Shown: positions 27,011 through 35,466 of the stretch, in pieces
Layout of the letters: each line of letters begins with the position of its first letter
Numbering within the stretch: the first letter of the stretch is position 1
Assembly (NCBI GenBank): GCA_036946405.1
Contig: JAQIJC010000001.1
Location: 1,123,001-1,187,000, forward strand
DNA from: Sphingomonas phyllosphaerae
GTDB taxonomy: Bacteria; Pseudomonadota; Alphaproteobacteria; Sphingomonadales; Sphingomonadaceae
Reading direction: 5' to 3'
Length of the DNA: 64,000 nt
Position numbers and translations under genes: made by a program
The notes under the pieces: model-generated
The model's database searches: none
Told to the model about the DNA's origin: nothing
The model's input: only the letters and a program-made list of their open reading frames with translations

Positions 27011-27414
27011 AGAACGAAGCGCCCCATGGCCCCGAGCGGCGCGGCTTCCGGCACCGGCTGCGCGAGCTGCGCGTCACCTTGTGGACGCTGATCGTCCCGC
27101 CGAGCGTGTGGGCGGTGCATTTCCTGTTCTGTTACCTGTGGGTGGCGGTGAGTTGCGCGAAGCTGGGGGCGTTTCCGCGCTTCACCACGGCGTTCGTGAT
27201 CGGGACGGCGGTGGCGGAGGCGATCATCCTCGCCTCCGGGTGGATCGCGTGGGTGCAGACCCATACCCCCGGCGATCCCGCGCCGCACGATCAGGGGACC
27301 GATATCGACCGGCTGCGCTTCCTGGCGGTGTCGACGCTGTTGCTGGCCGGGCTCAGTTTCGTGGCGGTGATCTTCACCGCGGTCCCGGCGCTGATGCTGA
27401 CGGATTGCCGGTGA
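27007..27414 (+). CDS. small membrane protein of the caa3 oxidase cluster
   Basis: A 135-residue protein with about three hydrophobic segments (WTLIVPPSVWAVHFLFCYLW, TAFVIGTAVAEAIILASGWI and FLAVSTLLLAGLSFVAVIF) and an Arg-rich, likely cytoplasmic N-terminus. It is coupled to coxA by a 4-base ATGA overlap and to the CtaG-like gene by a GTGA overlap. No family was firmly recognised. A role in assembling or stabilising the oxidase is inferred from context. Confidence 0.75.
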   Translation: MKNEAPHGPERRGFRHRLRELRVTLWTLIVPPSVWAVHFLFCYLWVAVSCAKLGAFPRFTTAFVIGTAVAEAIILASGWIAWVQTHTPGDPAPHDQGTDIDRLRFLAVSTLLLAGLSFVAVIFTAVPALMLTDCR

Positions 27415-28052
27415 TCGCGGTGGGGGTCTTGCTGGCGTTGGCGTCGACGGCGCTGGGGTTCGCCGGGCTCGGGATGACCGGGCATATGGCGGCGCATATG
27501 GGCGCGGTGGCGGTGGCGGCGCCGGTGCTGGCCCTTTCGTCATTCCCGCGGAGGCGGGAATCTAGAACCTCGGGCCTCCGCGCGTCCATCGACGGACCTG
27601 CGCGTCTGGATTCCCGCCTTCGTGGGAATGACGGGGAGAGCGGAGCGGGTGGGCCGCTGGCGTGGGCGACGGTGGAGTTCGTCGTGGTCTGGGCGTGGCA
27701 CGCGCCCGCCCTGCGCTGGCTGGCAGACATGCATCCGGTGGTCGCGCTTGTGGAGCAGGCCATGTTCCTCGGCGTCGGCATTGGGCTGTGGCGCGCCGCG
27801 TTCGCGCATCCGGCGGGCGGGGTTGCGGCGTTGCTGCTGACGTCGATGCACATGACGCTGCTGGGTGCGCTGATCGGGCTCGCACCGCGGCCGCTGTATG
27901 CGATGATGGCGATGCATCCCGCGCCGGGGCTGGATGCGCTGGCGGATCAGCAACTCGGCGGGGTGGTGATGCTGGTAGTCGGCGGGGCGGCTTATTGTCT
28001 GGGCGGGCTCGCGCTGCTCGGCACGATGTTGAGGGAGCGCGCGGCGGCATGA
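27411..28052 (+). CDS. CtaG-like cytochrome c oxidase assembly protein with an in-frame repeat insertion
   Basis: A 213-residue protein starting at GTG, which overlaps the previous stop (GTGA). Several helices are visible. Motifs such as MTGHMAAHMGAVAVAAP, VVVWAWHAPALRW, TSMHMTLLGALIGLAPRPLY and LADQQLGGVVMLVVGG fit the caa3_CtaG family, whose conserved His residues suggest copper handling for subunit I. Residues ~43-75 are translated from a family A palindromic repeat (SSFPRRRESR ... DSRLRGNDGE) and form a charged insert between helices that has no counterpart in the family. The frame is kept through the insert, so the protein is probably still made. Confidence 0.82.
   Translation: MIAVGVLLALASTALGFAGLGMTGHMAAHMGAVAVAAPVLALSSFPRRRESRTSGLRASIDGPARLDSRLRGNDGESGAGGPLAWATVEFVVVWAWHAPALRWLADMHPVVALVEQAMFLGVGIGLWRAAFAHPAGGVAALLLTSMHMTLLGALIGLAPRPLYAMMAMHPAPGLDALADQQLGGVVMLVVGGAAYCLGGLALLGTMLRERAAA
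27538..27633. repeat. palindromic repeat, family A, copy 2 (96 bp), inside a coding sequence
   Basis: Same element as at 19102, 41568 and 55613, but its centre is inverted relative to the copies at 19102 and 55613. Its length of 96 bases is a multiple of three and no stop codon lies in the host frame. Host residues before and after the element read straight through. Confidence 0.92.
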
Positions 28053-29116
28053 CGATCCGGCTGACATGGAAGCGCGTGATCGCCGGGCTGCTGGGGATCG
28101 TGCTGGCGGGGCTGCTGTTCGCCTGGTCGGGGGTGTTCAACATCGCCGCCTCGTCGGGACATTGGGCGGTGACCGAGTGGTTCCTGCACTGGACGATGCG
28201 CAATTCGGTCAAGACGCACAGCTTCTTCGACTCGCCCAAGGATCCGATCGCGACCGATGGCGGGCTGGTCAGCGCCGCCGGGCATTTCGCCGCTGCCTGC
28301 GCCAGCTGCCATGGTGCACCGGGGCAGCGGCCGTCGCCGGTGATGCAGAAGGCGATGCCGCCCGCGCCCGATCTGTCGGTGAATGCGCGGCAATGGACCG
28401 ACGGGCAGCTGTTCTACATCCTGCGGCACGGCGTGAAATATTCGGGGATGCCGGCGTGGGCCGCGCCGAAGCGTGACGACGAGATCCGGCGGATGGTTGC
28501 GTTCGTGCGTCGCCTGCCTGGGATGACGCCGGCGCAGTATCGCGCGCTGAGCGGGCAGGCGCAGGGCGCGGGGATCGCCGACGTCCGCGCGCTGGGCGAC
28601 AACGTGCTCGCCGGGTGCGTCGCCTGCCACGGTGCGGACGGACGCGGGCGCGGGCAGCCCGACATCCCTATCCTGGGCGGGCAGCATCCGCGCTATCTGG
28701 CGTCGGCGCTGGCCGCCTATGCCGACGGACGACGCCCAAGCGCGGTGATGGCGAATGCCGCCGCGATCCTGACCGACGACGAGCGGCGGGAGCTGGCGGC
28801 ACATTTCGCCGCACTGCCGGGCCTGCGCGCCGACGCCGTGCCGCGCGGCGACCCACGCGCGCGGATGATCGTCGAGCGCGGGCTGCCCGAACGCCAACTC
28901 CCCGCCTGCGCGAGCTGCCACGGCGCGGGCAAGCCGCAGCCGCTGCTGGTCGGGCAGCGCGCCGACTATATCGCCGCACGGCTGCGTTACTGGAAGGGCG
29001 ACGGCAAGGAGATCGACGCGCGCCTGCCACAGAACGTGATGCCGGTGATCGCGCGGCGCATCCCCGAGGAGCTGATCGACCCGTTGGCGCGCTATCTGGC
29101 GGGCGAGGCGCGCTGA
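28049..29116 (+). CDS. membrane-anchored tri-haem cytochrome c
   Basis: A 355-residue protein with an N-terminal anchor (VIAGLLGIVLAGLLFAWSGVF) and three haem-binding sites: CASCH at 84-88, CVACH at 190-194 and CASCH at 287-291. Two class I domains surround the first two sites (GMPAWAAP and the following ILGGQHPRYL supply likely distal ligands), and the third domain is shorter. It is the last gene of the caa3 cluster, overlapping the CtaG-like gene by 4 bases. Likely role: electron donor to CoxB, or electron entry from a membrane dehydrogenase. It resembles cytochromes found with alcohol and sugar dehydrogenases. Confidence 0.88.
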   Translation: MTIRLTWKRVIAGLLGIVLAGLLFAWSGVFNIAASSGHWAVTEWFLHWTMRNSVKTHSFFDSPKDPIATDGGLVSAAGHFAAACASCHGAPGQRPSPVMQKAMPPAPDLSVNARQWTDGQLFYILRHGVKYSGMPAWAAPKRDDEIRRMVAFVRRLPGMTPAQYRALSGQAQGAGIADVRALGDNVLAGCVACHGADGRGRGQPDIPILGGQHPRYLASALAAYADGRRPSAVMANAAAILTDDERRELAAHFAALPGLRADAVPRGDPRARMIVERGLPERQLPACASCHGAGKPQPLLVGQRADYIAARLRYWKGDGKEIDARLPQNVMPVIARRIPEELIDPLARYLAGEAR

Positions 29117-29158
29117 TTTCCGGGTCGCTAAGCGGCGCGCTTTGGTCCAGAACCGGCC

Positions 29159-30745
29159 ATGCGAACGGCAACCGGCAGGGAGGCGGCGGTGAGGGCCGAG
29201 ATACACGACGAGGCCGACCTGCTCGAGACGCTCGCGCGCAAGAATGCGGTGCTGCACGCGATCAACCGCATCTTCCACGAGGCATTGGGTGCGACCACCG
29301 ACGAGGCGCTGGGGAGATTGTGCCTCGCCGTCGCGGAAGACCTGACCGGCGCGTCGTTCAGCTTCATGGCGGAGCTGACCCCGGCACGCGACCGGTTGCA
29401 CGATCTGGCGATCAGCGACCGCGCGTGGAAGGTCTTCCGACGGGTCTGGCCGGACGGTGCCGAGAACATGCTTCCGACGCATCTCGATCTGCATGGCCTG
29501 TATGGACGCGTCATTCACGACGATGCCAGCCTGATCGCCAACGATGCCGCCGCGCATCCCGATTCGATCGGCACGCCGCACGGTCATCCACCGCTCGAGT
29601 CGTTCCTGGGCGTGCCGTTGCGTCGGCAGGGCCGGTTGATCGGCATGATCGGGCTGGGCAATCGCGCCGGTGGGTTCCGCGATATCGATCGCGAGGCGGC
29701 GGAGGAATTGGCGCCGGCGATCGTGCAGGCGTTGACGGGGAAGCGCGCCGAGCTGGCGCTGCGCGAGAGCGAGGACATGCGCCGGGTGAGCATGGAACTG
29801 GTCCCCGCGATGCTGTGGCGCACCGACCGGAGCGGCAACAACAAGATGAGCGAAAGCCAATGGGCCGATCTAACCGGGCAGGATGAGGAGGAGGCGGCCG
29901 ATTGGGGATGGCTCGCCGCAGTGCATCCCGAGGATCGCGCGACGACCGAGGCGGCGTTCCGCCGCTCCTATACCCATGACGAGTCGCTCGAACAGCAATT
30001 GCGGCTCCGCGATCGCAACGGAGACTATCGCTGGTTCCTGATGCGACAGGTGCCGCGGCGCGCGGCGGCGTCGGCGGTCACGCACTGGTTCGGGGCGGCG
30101 ACCGACGTCCACGAAATGCACCTGATGGAGCAGCGGCAGCGGCGGCTGGTCGCCGAATTGCAGCATCGCGTTCGCAACATCCTGACCGTCGTCCGCTCGG
30201 TCTTTTCGCGGACGGTCGAGGCGGGCGGGTCGCTGGACGACGTGGCGGACCATTTCCGCGGCCGGCTCGACGCGCTGGCGCGGACCCAGGCGATCGTGAC
30301 CCAGACCGCGAGCGGGCAGGTCGATCTGCAGAACCTGATCCGCGATGAATTGCTGAGCGTCGGCGTGGCCGATGGCGAGGCGGTGACGATCGCGGGACCG
30401 GACGTCACGTTGCCGCCGCGCGCGGCCGAGGCGATCGGGCTGGCCGTCCACGAGCTGGCGATCAATTCGGTCAAATACGGGGCGCTGAAGCGTGCGGGTG
30501 CGATGCTGCACGTCGCATGGTCGACCTATGTCGAGGAGGATGATACAAGGGGCGTTCGGCTGACCTGGACCGAGAAGGGCGTGCCGGCCTTGTCGATTTC
30601 CCCTTGCCGTCAGGGCTTTGGGACGGAATTGATCTGTGAGGCGTTGCCTTATCAATATGGTGCGGAAACGCAGCTGATGTTTGTGGGAGGCGGGGTGCGA
30701 TGCGAGATCGCCCTGCCGCTGCAAGAGGAAGGACGACCATTCTGA
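29159..30745 (+). CDS. HWE-family sensor histidine kinase (GAF-PAS-HWE)
   Basis: A 528-residue soluble kinase. Residues ~30-200 form a GAF domain (FLGVPLRRQGRLIGMIGLGN), residues ~205-320 a PAS domain (MLWRTDRSGNNKMSE, VHPEDRATTE, DGDYRWF-like), and the kinase core starts at LVAELQHRVRNIL with phospho-acceptor H336. The HELAINSVKYG box and a WTEKG segment are typical of HWE kinases. No membrane segments are seen, so it senses an internal signal. It lies 42 bases after the tri-haem cytochrome and overlaps the receiver gene by 46 bases. Confidence 0.9.
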   Translation: MRTATGREAAVRAEIHDEADLLETLARKNAVLHAINRIFHEALGATTDEALGRLCLAVAEDLTGASFSFMAELTPARDRLHDLAISDRAWKVFRRVWPDGAENMLPTHLDLHGLYGRVIHDDASLIANDAAAHPDSIGTPHGHPPLESFLGVPLRRQGRLIGMIGLGNRAGGFRDIDREAAEELAPAIVQALTGKRAELALRESEDMRRVSMELVPAMLWRTDRSGNNKMSESQWADLTGQDEEEAADWGWLAAVHPEDRATTEAAFRRSYTHDESLEQQLRLRDRNGDYRWFLMRQVPRRAAASAVTHWFGAATDVHEMHLMEQRQRRLVAELQHRVRNILTVVRSVFSRTVEAGGSLDDVADHFRGRLDALARTQAIVTQTASGQVDLQNLIRDELLSVGVADGEAVTIAGPDVTLPPRAAEAIGLAVHELAINSVKYGALKRAGAMLHVAWSTYVEEDDTRGVRLTWTEKGVPALSISPCRQGFGTELICEALPYQYGAETQLMFVGGGVRCEIALPLQEEGRPF

Positions 30746-31125
30746 CCGATGCCACGATCCTGACCGGCCGACGCCTCCTGATCGTCGAGGACGAATATTT
30801 CATCGCCTCCGATCTGAAGCGTGCGCTCGAGGCGCAGGGCATGGTGGTGGTCGGACCGGTGGGGCGTGTGGCGGACGCGCTGGCCCTGATCGAGCGCGAG
30901 GCGATCGACGTCGCGACGCTGGACGTCAATCTCGGCACCGCAATGTGCTACCCGATCGCCGAGCAGTTGAAGGCACGCGGCGTGCCGTTCCTGTTCCTCA
31001 CCGGCTATGACGGCTGGACGCTGCCCGAGTGGCTGCGTGACGTGCCGCTGCTCATCAAACCCTTCGACGGCGCAGCGGTGATCGCCGCGGTGTGCGCCTT
31101 GTGTGAACTGGAGAGAGTATCATGA
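30700..31125 (+). CDS. single-domain response regulator
   Basis: A 141-residue receiver with no output domain. LLIVEDEYFIASDL provides the acidic pocket, D75 in VATLDVNLG is the phospho-acceptor, and K120 in LLIKPFDG completes the site. It overlaps the upstream HWE kinase by 46 bases, unless translation begins at a rarer codon further in. Its stop overlaps the Crp-like gene (ATGA). It is the likely partner of the kinase. How the signal leaves a lone receiver is not visible. Confidence 0.88.
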   Translation: MRDRPAAARGRTTILTDATILTGRRLLIVEDEYFIASDLKRALEAQGMVVVGPVGRVADALALIEREAIDVATLDVNLGTAMCYPIAEQLKARGVPFLFLTGYDGWTLPEWLRDVPLLIKPFDGAAVIAAVCALCELERVS

Positions 31126-31838
31126 TCCGAGCACAGCCGCGCAGCGACGCGCCCGGCATGGCGATGACGCGCCTGATGGCGCTCGCGCCGCTCGATGCGG
31201 AGTCGGTGGCTGTGCTGGAGCGGGCGATGGAGGACAGTCGCGCGGTACGGACGCGCCGCGACATCATCACCGAGGGCCGCGAGATCGTGCAGGCGCAACT
31301 TCTGCTGTCCGGCTGGGCGGCGCGGGTGCGACTGCTGCCCGATGGGCGGCGGCAGTTCCTGAGCTTCCTGCTGCCCGGTGACCTGATCGGCGCGTGCGAC
31401 CATCCGAACGCGCTGGCGGTGTCGACGGTCGTGGCGATGTCCGACGTGCAGGTGTGCCCGTTGCCGGAAGCGCGACCGGGATCGCCGCTGCACATCGCCT
31501 ATGCGATCAGCCGTGCGATGGACGAGGGGCATCTGCTCGCGCAGATCACGCGGCTCGGGCGGCTCAACGCGCAGGAGCGGATCAGCGACCTGTTGCTGGA
31601 ACTGCACGAGCGGCTGACGCTGAACGGCAGCGCGACGGGCAATGGCTTCGACCTGCCGCTGACGCAGGAGACGCTCGCCGACGCGCTGGGGCTCACCTCG
31701 GTCCACGTCAATCGCATGTTGCAGCAGGCGCGGCGCGAAGGCGACCTGCAATGGCGCGTCGGGCACGTGAAGCTGACCGACCCGGCCGGGCTGGCGCGCA
31801 AGATCGGGCATGTGGCAGTGCGCGTCACGGCGCAATGA
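31122..31838 (+). CDS. Crp/Fnr family transcriptional regulator
   Basis: A 238-residue regulator. Residues ~20-150 form a cyclic-nucleotide-binding fold (LLPDGRRQFLSFLLPGDLIGA). The C-terminal winged helix has LPLTQETLADALGLTSVHVNRMLQQARREG with the conserved recognition helix. The N-terminal cysteine cluster of Fnr is absent, so it does not bind an Fe-S cluster in that way. It is coupled by 4 bases to the single-domain receiver, forming a kinase-receiver-Crp operon beside the caa3 genes. It may control that oxidase, but this is inferred only from position. Confidence 0.9.
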   Translation: MIRAQPRSDAPGMAMTRLMALAPLDAESVAVLERAMEDSRAVRTRRDIITEGREIVQAQLLLSGWAARVRLLPDGRRQFLSFLLPGDLIGACDHPNALAVSTVVAMSDVQVCPLPEARPGSPLHIAYAISRAMDEGHLLAQITRLGRLNAQERISDLLLELHERLTLNGSATGNGFDLPLTQETLADALGLTSVHVNRMLQQARREGDLQWRVGHVKLTDPAGLARKIGHVAVRVTAQ

Positions 31839-31874
31839 TCGTGCAAGCGGTGCGCTAATCGATTTGCTCGACCG

Positions 31875-32450
31875 ATGACGGATGACCCGACCGGCGGCCC
31901 TCGCGCGATGCGGCGTGATGCGCTGGCGCGGCGCGGCGCGCTGATCGAGGCGGCGCGCGGCTGCTTCGCGCGCTCGGGCTATTTCGTGCCGCTGGAGGAG
32001 GTGGCCGATGCCGCGGGCGTGGGGCGCGGTACCTTCTATCGCAATTTCAAGGATCGCATGGCGCTGGCGCTGGCGGTGTTCGAGCGCGAGATCGACCGGA
32101 TGGCGCCGTTGATCGACCCGACACTGCCGCTCGACCGCGCGCTGGCCAAATTGGTCACCGAGGGCCGGGAGACGACCGCGTTGTTCGCGCGGCTGGCGAT
32201 CGACATGCCGTTGGACGGCGAGAATCGTCAGGCGTTCGACGACCTGAAAGCGCGGTTGGAGCGGTTGCTGATACCGCTTGCCGCGCGTGGACATCGCGAC
32301 GGAACGTTATCGCCAAATATGGGCGCGCACGAACTCGCGATTGCGATGCGGATGCTCGGCGCGCTGGTCAATCCCGCACCGGTCGAGCGTCGTCAGACTC
32401 TGCTGGAAGAGGCACTGGCGCTGATGATGGCGGGATTACGGCCGCGTTGA
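31875..32450 (+). CDS. TetR family transcriptional regulator
   Basis: A 191-residue repressor-type regulator. The N-terminal HTH spans ALIEAARGCFARSGYFVPLEEVADAAGVGRGTFYRNFKDR, followed by a variable ligand-binding domain. Its 3' end overlaps the convergent efflux outer-membrane gene by 15 bases. It most likely controls the emrAB-type efflux operon, whose promoter has a palindrome at 36682. That distance (over 4 kb) means the gene is linked to the operon's end, not its start. Confidence 0.88.
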   Translation: MTDDPTGGPRAMRRDALARRGALIEAARGCFARSGYFVPLEEVADAAGVGRGTFYRNFKDRMALALAVFEREIDRMAPLIDPTLPLDRALAKLVTEGRETTALFARLAIDMPLDGENRQAFDDLKARLERLLIPLAARGHRDGTLSPNMGAHELAIAMRMLGALVNPAPVERRQTLLEEALALMMAGLRPR

Positions 32451-33881
32451 CAAGCTTGGGTCGGTCCAGCCGAGCCCGAGACTCTTCTGTACCGCGATGT
32501 AATTGTTGGTGAGCTGCGCGCGGCCTTGTTCCGCGCCAATCGTGGCGGACAGGCGCTGCCGCTCGATATCGAGTTGATCGACCAAGGTGCTGGTGCCGGC
32601 GTCGACGCGCTGCGCGTTGAGCGTCGCAGCGCGGGTGGCGGATTGCTCGGCGAGCAGCAATTGCGCGAGTTGCTGGCGCGCATTGCCAAACCGCGACAGG
32701 CTGGTTTCGGCATCCTGCAACGCCTCCAGCACCGTCTGGCGATATTGCGCGTCGGCGGCGTCGCGTTGCGCCTCGGCCTGACGGACTGCGGCGCGGTTCC
32801 GGCCGAAGTCTAGGAACGACCAGTTGAGCATCGGCGCGGCGACCGTCGCCAGCTTCGACGGATCGAGCACGTCGCTGACCCCGGTGCCGCCGAGCCCGAT
32901 GATGCCGAGCAAATTGAGCGACGGGAATTTGCGCGCGGTGGCGACGCCGATCTGCGCGTTGCCCGCCGCCAGCGCGCGCTCGGCGGCGCGGATGTCGGGG
33001 CGGTGCTGGATCAGCGCGGCAGGGTCGCCGATCGGGACCTGTGCGGGTGGCAGCGGCACCGCGACGACGGACGCGAGCGTCGCGTCAAGCGCGCCGGGAG
33101 CCCGGCCGGTGAGCACGGCTAGCTGGCCCTTGTATTCGTCGATCTGCGCGGCGAGCGGAATGGTTTGCGCGTCGGTGCTGTTGAGCTGGTTGCGCAGCCG
33201 CTCGACCTGAAGCTGCGAGGCGGTGCCGGCGGCGTAGCGTTGCTCGACCAGCGTGAGCTGGCGGCGTTGCAGCGCGCTCGATTGCGCGTTGAGGCGCGCG
33301 CGTGCCTGCGCGTCGCGGAGCGCGACATAGGCTTGCGCGACCTGTGCCGAGAGCGTCACCTGTGCATCGGCGAGTTGCGCGAAGCGCTGTCCCTCGGTGG
33401 CGCGCTGCTGTTCGAGCGTGCGGCGGCCGCCGCCGAACAGATCGGGCTCCCACGATGCCATCGCGCCGAGATTGTAGAAGTCGAGCGTGGTGTCGCTGTT
33501 GCCGCCACTCTGCTGTCCGCCACCGAGATTGGTGCCGGGCAGTCGCGCGTTGAGGTAGACGGCGCTGGCGCTGACCGACGGCAGGCGCGCGGCGCGTTGC
33601 TGGCGATATTGCTCCTGCGCGGCACGAAGATTCGCCTGTGCGGCGTCGATCGTCGGGCTGTGCGCCAGCGCATCGTCGACCAGCGCGTCGAGCGTCGGGT
33701 CGGCAAGCGTCTCCCACCAGCGCGCGAGCCCCGGCGCGGGAGTCAGCGCCGGATCGGCGGCGCGGACGAACGTGCCGCGGGTCACCGCGTCGGAGGCGAC
33801 CGCGGGCGGTCCCTTATAGTCCGGGCCGACGGTGCAGGCGCCGAGCAGCGCAAGCGCGAGGAGCGGGAGAGCGTGGCGCAT
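32436..33881 (-). CDS. efflux RND/MFS outer membrane lipoprotein (NodT/TolC type)
   Basis: A 481-residue protein with signal peptide and lipobox LLGAC, giving a lipidated outer-membrane factor. CTVGPDYKGPP at the mature N-terminus, WWETLADPTLDALVDDALAHSP, SWEPDLFGGGRR, and the two repeats of the OMF fold (ALRDAQARARLNAQ, and LEALQDAETSLSRF near the end) are diagnostic. It forms the exit duct for the EmrAB pump encoded upstream, with a one-base overlap to emrB. Its stop lies inside the tetR gene. Confidence 0.92.
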   Translation of the reverse strand: MRHALPLLALALLGACTVGPDYKGPPAVASDAVTRGTFVRAADPALTPAPGLARWWETLADPTLDALVDDALAHSPTIDAAQANLRAAQEQYRQQRAARLPSVSASAVYLNARLPGTNLGGGQQSGGNSDTTLDFYNLGAMASWEPDLFGGGRRTLEQQRATEGQRFAQLADAQVTLSAQVAQAYVALRDAQARARLNAQSSALQRRQLTLVEQRYAAGTASQLQVERLRNQLNSTDAQTIPLAAQIDEYKGQLAVLTGRAPGALDATLASVVAVPLPPAQVPIGDPAALIQHRPDIRAAERALAAGNAQIGVATARKFPSLNLLGIIGLGGTGVSDVLDPSKLATVAAPMLNWSFLDFGRNRAAVRQAEAQRDAADAQYRQTVLEALQDAETSLSRFGNARQQLAQLLLAEQSATRAATLNAQRVDAGTSTLVDQLDIERQRLSATIGAEQGRAQLTNNYIAVQKSLGLGWTDPSLSTRP

Positions 33882-35464
33882 CAGTGCATCGCCGCCGGTG
33901 CGGCGCCCTTGGGAAGCGGACGGAGGAAGAAGACCAGTGGGAGGACGACCAGTGTCCCCATGCCCATGATCCAGAAAATGTCGTTGTAGGTCATGACCAG
34001 CGCCTGCCCCTGAATCTGCTGACCGAGCGCGCGGATCGCGGTCTGCGGCCCGCCGAGCGAGCCGGCGGTCGCGGCCATATAGTCCTGCACGCGCACCGAA
34101 TTGGCGTTGAGCGATTCCTCGATCCGCCGCGCGTGGAACCACGAACGCTGGTCCTGCAGGATCGCGATCCCGGCGAGCGCGAAGCTGCCGCCGAGGTTGC
34201 GCATCGCGCTGAACAGCCCGGACGCGTCGCCGGCCTCGGACGGCGGCACCGAGCGGATCGCGGCCTGGCTGAGGAACAGCATCGCGAGGATCTGTCCCAC
34301 GCCGCGCAGCAACTGTGACTCGGTAAAGTCGCTGCCGACCGAATCGATGGTCAGATTGGCGTCGAGTAACGCCGACGCGCCCATGATGAGCAGCCCCGCG
34401 CCGACCGCCAGCCGAATGTCGACGCGCACCAGCAGGATCGGGACGATCGCCATCATAAACAGGCTGGGAATGCCAGCGAGCAGCACGACCTTGCCCGATT
34501 GCAGCGCGTTGTAGTTGGCGATCGCGGCGAGGAATTGCGGGATCGCATAGGAGGTGCCGTAGAGCACGACGCCGAGCACCAGCCCCATGATCGCCACCGA
34601 GCCGAATTGGCGATCGAGCAACAGCCGCAGCTTGATGACCGGTTGGCGCGCGAGGACTTGCCCGGCAAGCAACAGCCCGAACCCCAACACCGTCACCGCG
34701 AACATCCACCGGATCAGCTCGGACGAGAACCATTGCTCGCGCTGCCCTTCCTCAAGGAAGACGGTCAGCCCGCCGAGGCCGAGCGCCAGTCCGGCAATTC
34801 CCAGCCAGTCGGCCTCGCCGATCAGGTGCAGCCGCGATGGTTCGTGGCGCAGCCCGATCAGCAGCAGCAGCACGAGGACGCCGCAAATCGGCACGTTGAG
34901 GAAGAAGGCGTAATGCCAGCTGATGTTCTCGGTCAGCCAGCCGCCGATCAGGGGCCCTAGCACCGGGCCCATGATCGCGGTCATGCCGAAGGCGGCGATG
35001 CCAATCGGTTGCTGTGAACGCGGCAGGCGCTGCGCGATGATCGTCTGCGCGGTCGGGATCATCGCGCCGCCGGTGAAGCCCTGACCGATGCGCCCGACGA
35101 TCATCTGCGGCAGCGTGTCGGCTGCGCCGCAAATGACCGAGAAGATCGTGAACAGGATGGCGGCGATCAGCAGGAAGGTGCGTAGGCCCAGCAGCCGCTC
35201 CAGCCATGCCGCCATCGGGATGATGACGATCTCGGCGACCAGATAGGCGGTGGCGATCCACGTCCCCTCGGTGCCGCTCGCGCCGATCTCGCCCTGGATC
35301 GTGGGCAGCGCCGAGTTGACGATCGAGATGTCGAGCGTCGCCATGAATGCGCCGAGCGTCCCCGCCGCGACCGCCAGCCACGCGGCGAGGTCGGCGCGTT
35401 CCGCCCCGCCCGCGGGCAGGTCGTTGCGCTTCGCGACCGAAGCGCCGGGGGCGGCGCTGGCCAT
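33881..35464 (-). CDS. emrB: DHA2 family multidrug efflux MFS transporter (EmrB type)
   Basis: A 527-residue, 14-helix drug:H+ antiporter. Typical motifs: FMATLDISIVNSALPTIQG in helix 1, GTWIATAYLVAEIVIIPMAAWL, the MFS loop motif after helix 2, and motif C GPVLGPLIGGWLTEN. The pump exports hydrophobic compounds through EmrA and the outer-membrane factor. It lies 2 bases after emrA and overlaps the next gene by 1 base, so the three are one transcription unit. Confidence 0.93.
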   Translation of the reverse strand: MASAAPGASVAKRNDLPAGGAERADLAAWLAVAAGTLGAFMATLDISIVNSALPTIQGEIGASGTEGTWIATAYLVAEIVIIPMAAWLERLLGLRTFLLIAAILFTIFSVICGAADTLPQMIVGRIGQGFTGGAMIPTAQTIIAQRLPRSQQPIGIAAFGMTAIMGPVLGPLIGGWLTENISWHYAFFLNVPICGVLVLLLLIGLRHEPSRLHLIGEADWLGIAGLALGLGGLTVFLEEGQREQWFSSELIRWMFAVTVLGFGLLLAGQVLARQPVIKLRLLLDRQFGSVAIMGLVLGVVLYGTSYAIPQFLAAIANYNALQSGKVVLLAGIPSLFMMAIVPILLVRVDIRLAVGAGLLIMGASALLDANLTIDSVGSDFTESQLLRGVGQILAMLFLSQAAIRSVPPSEAGDASGLFSAMRNLGGSFALAGIAILQDQRSWFHARRIEESLNANSVRVQDYMAATAGSLGGPQTAIRALGQQIQGQALVMTYNDIFWIMGMGTLVVLPLVFFLRPLPKGAAPAAMH

Positions 35465-35466
35465 CG

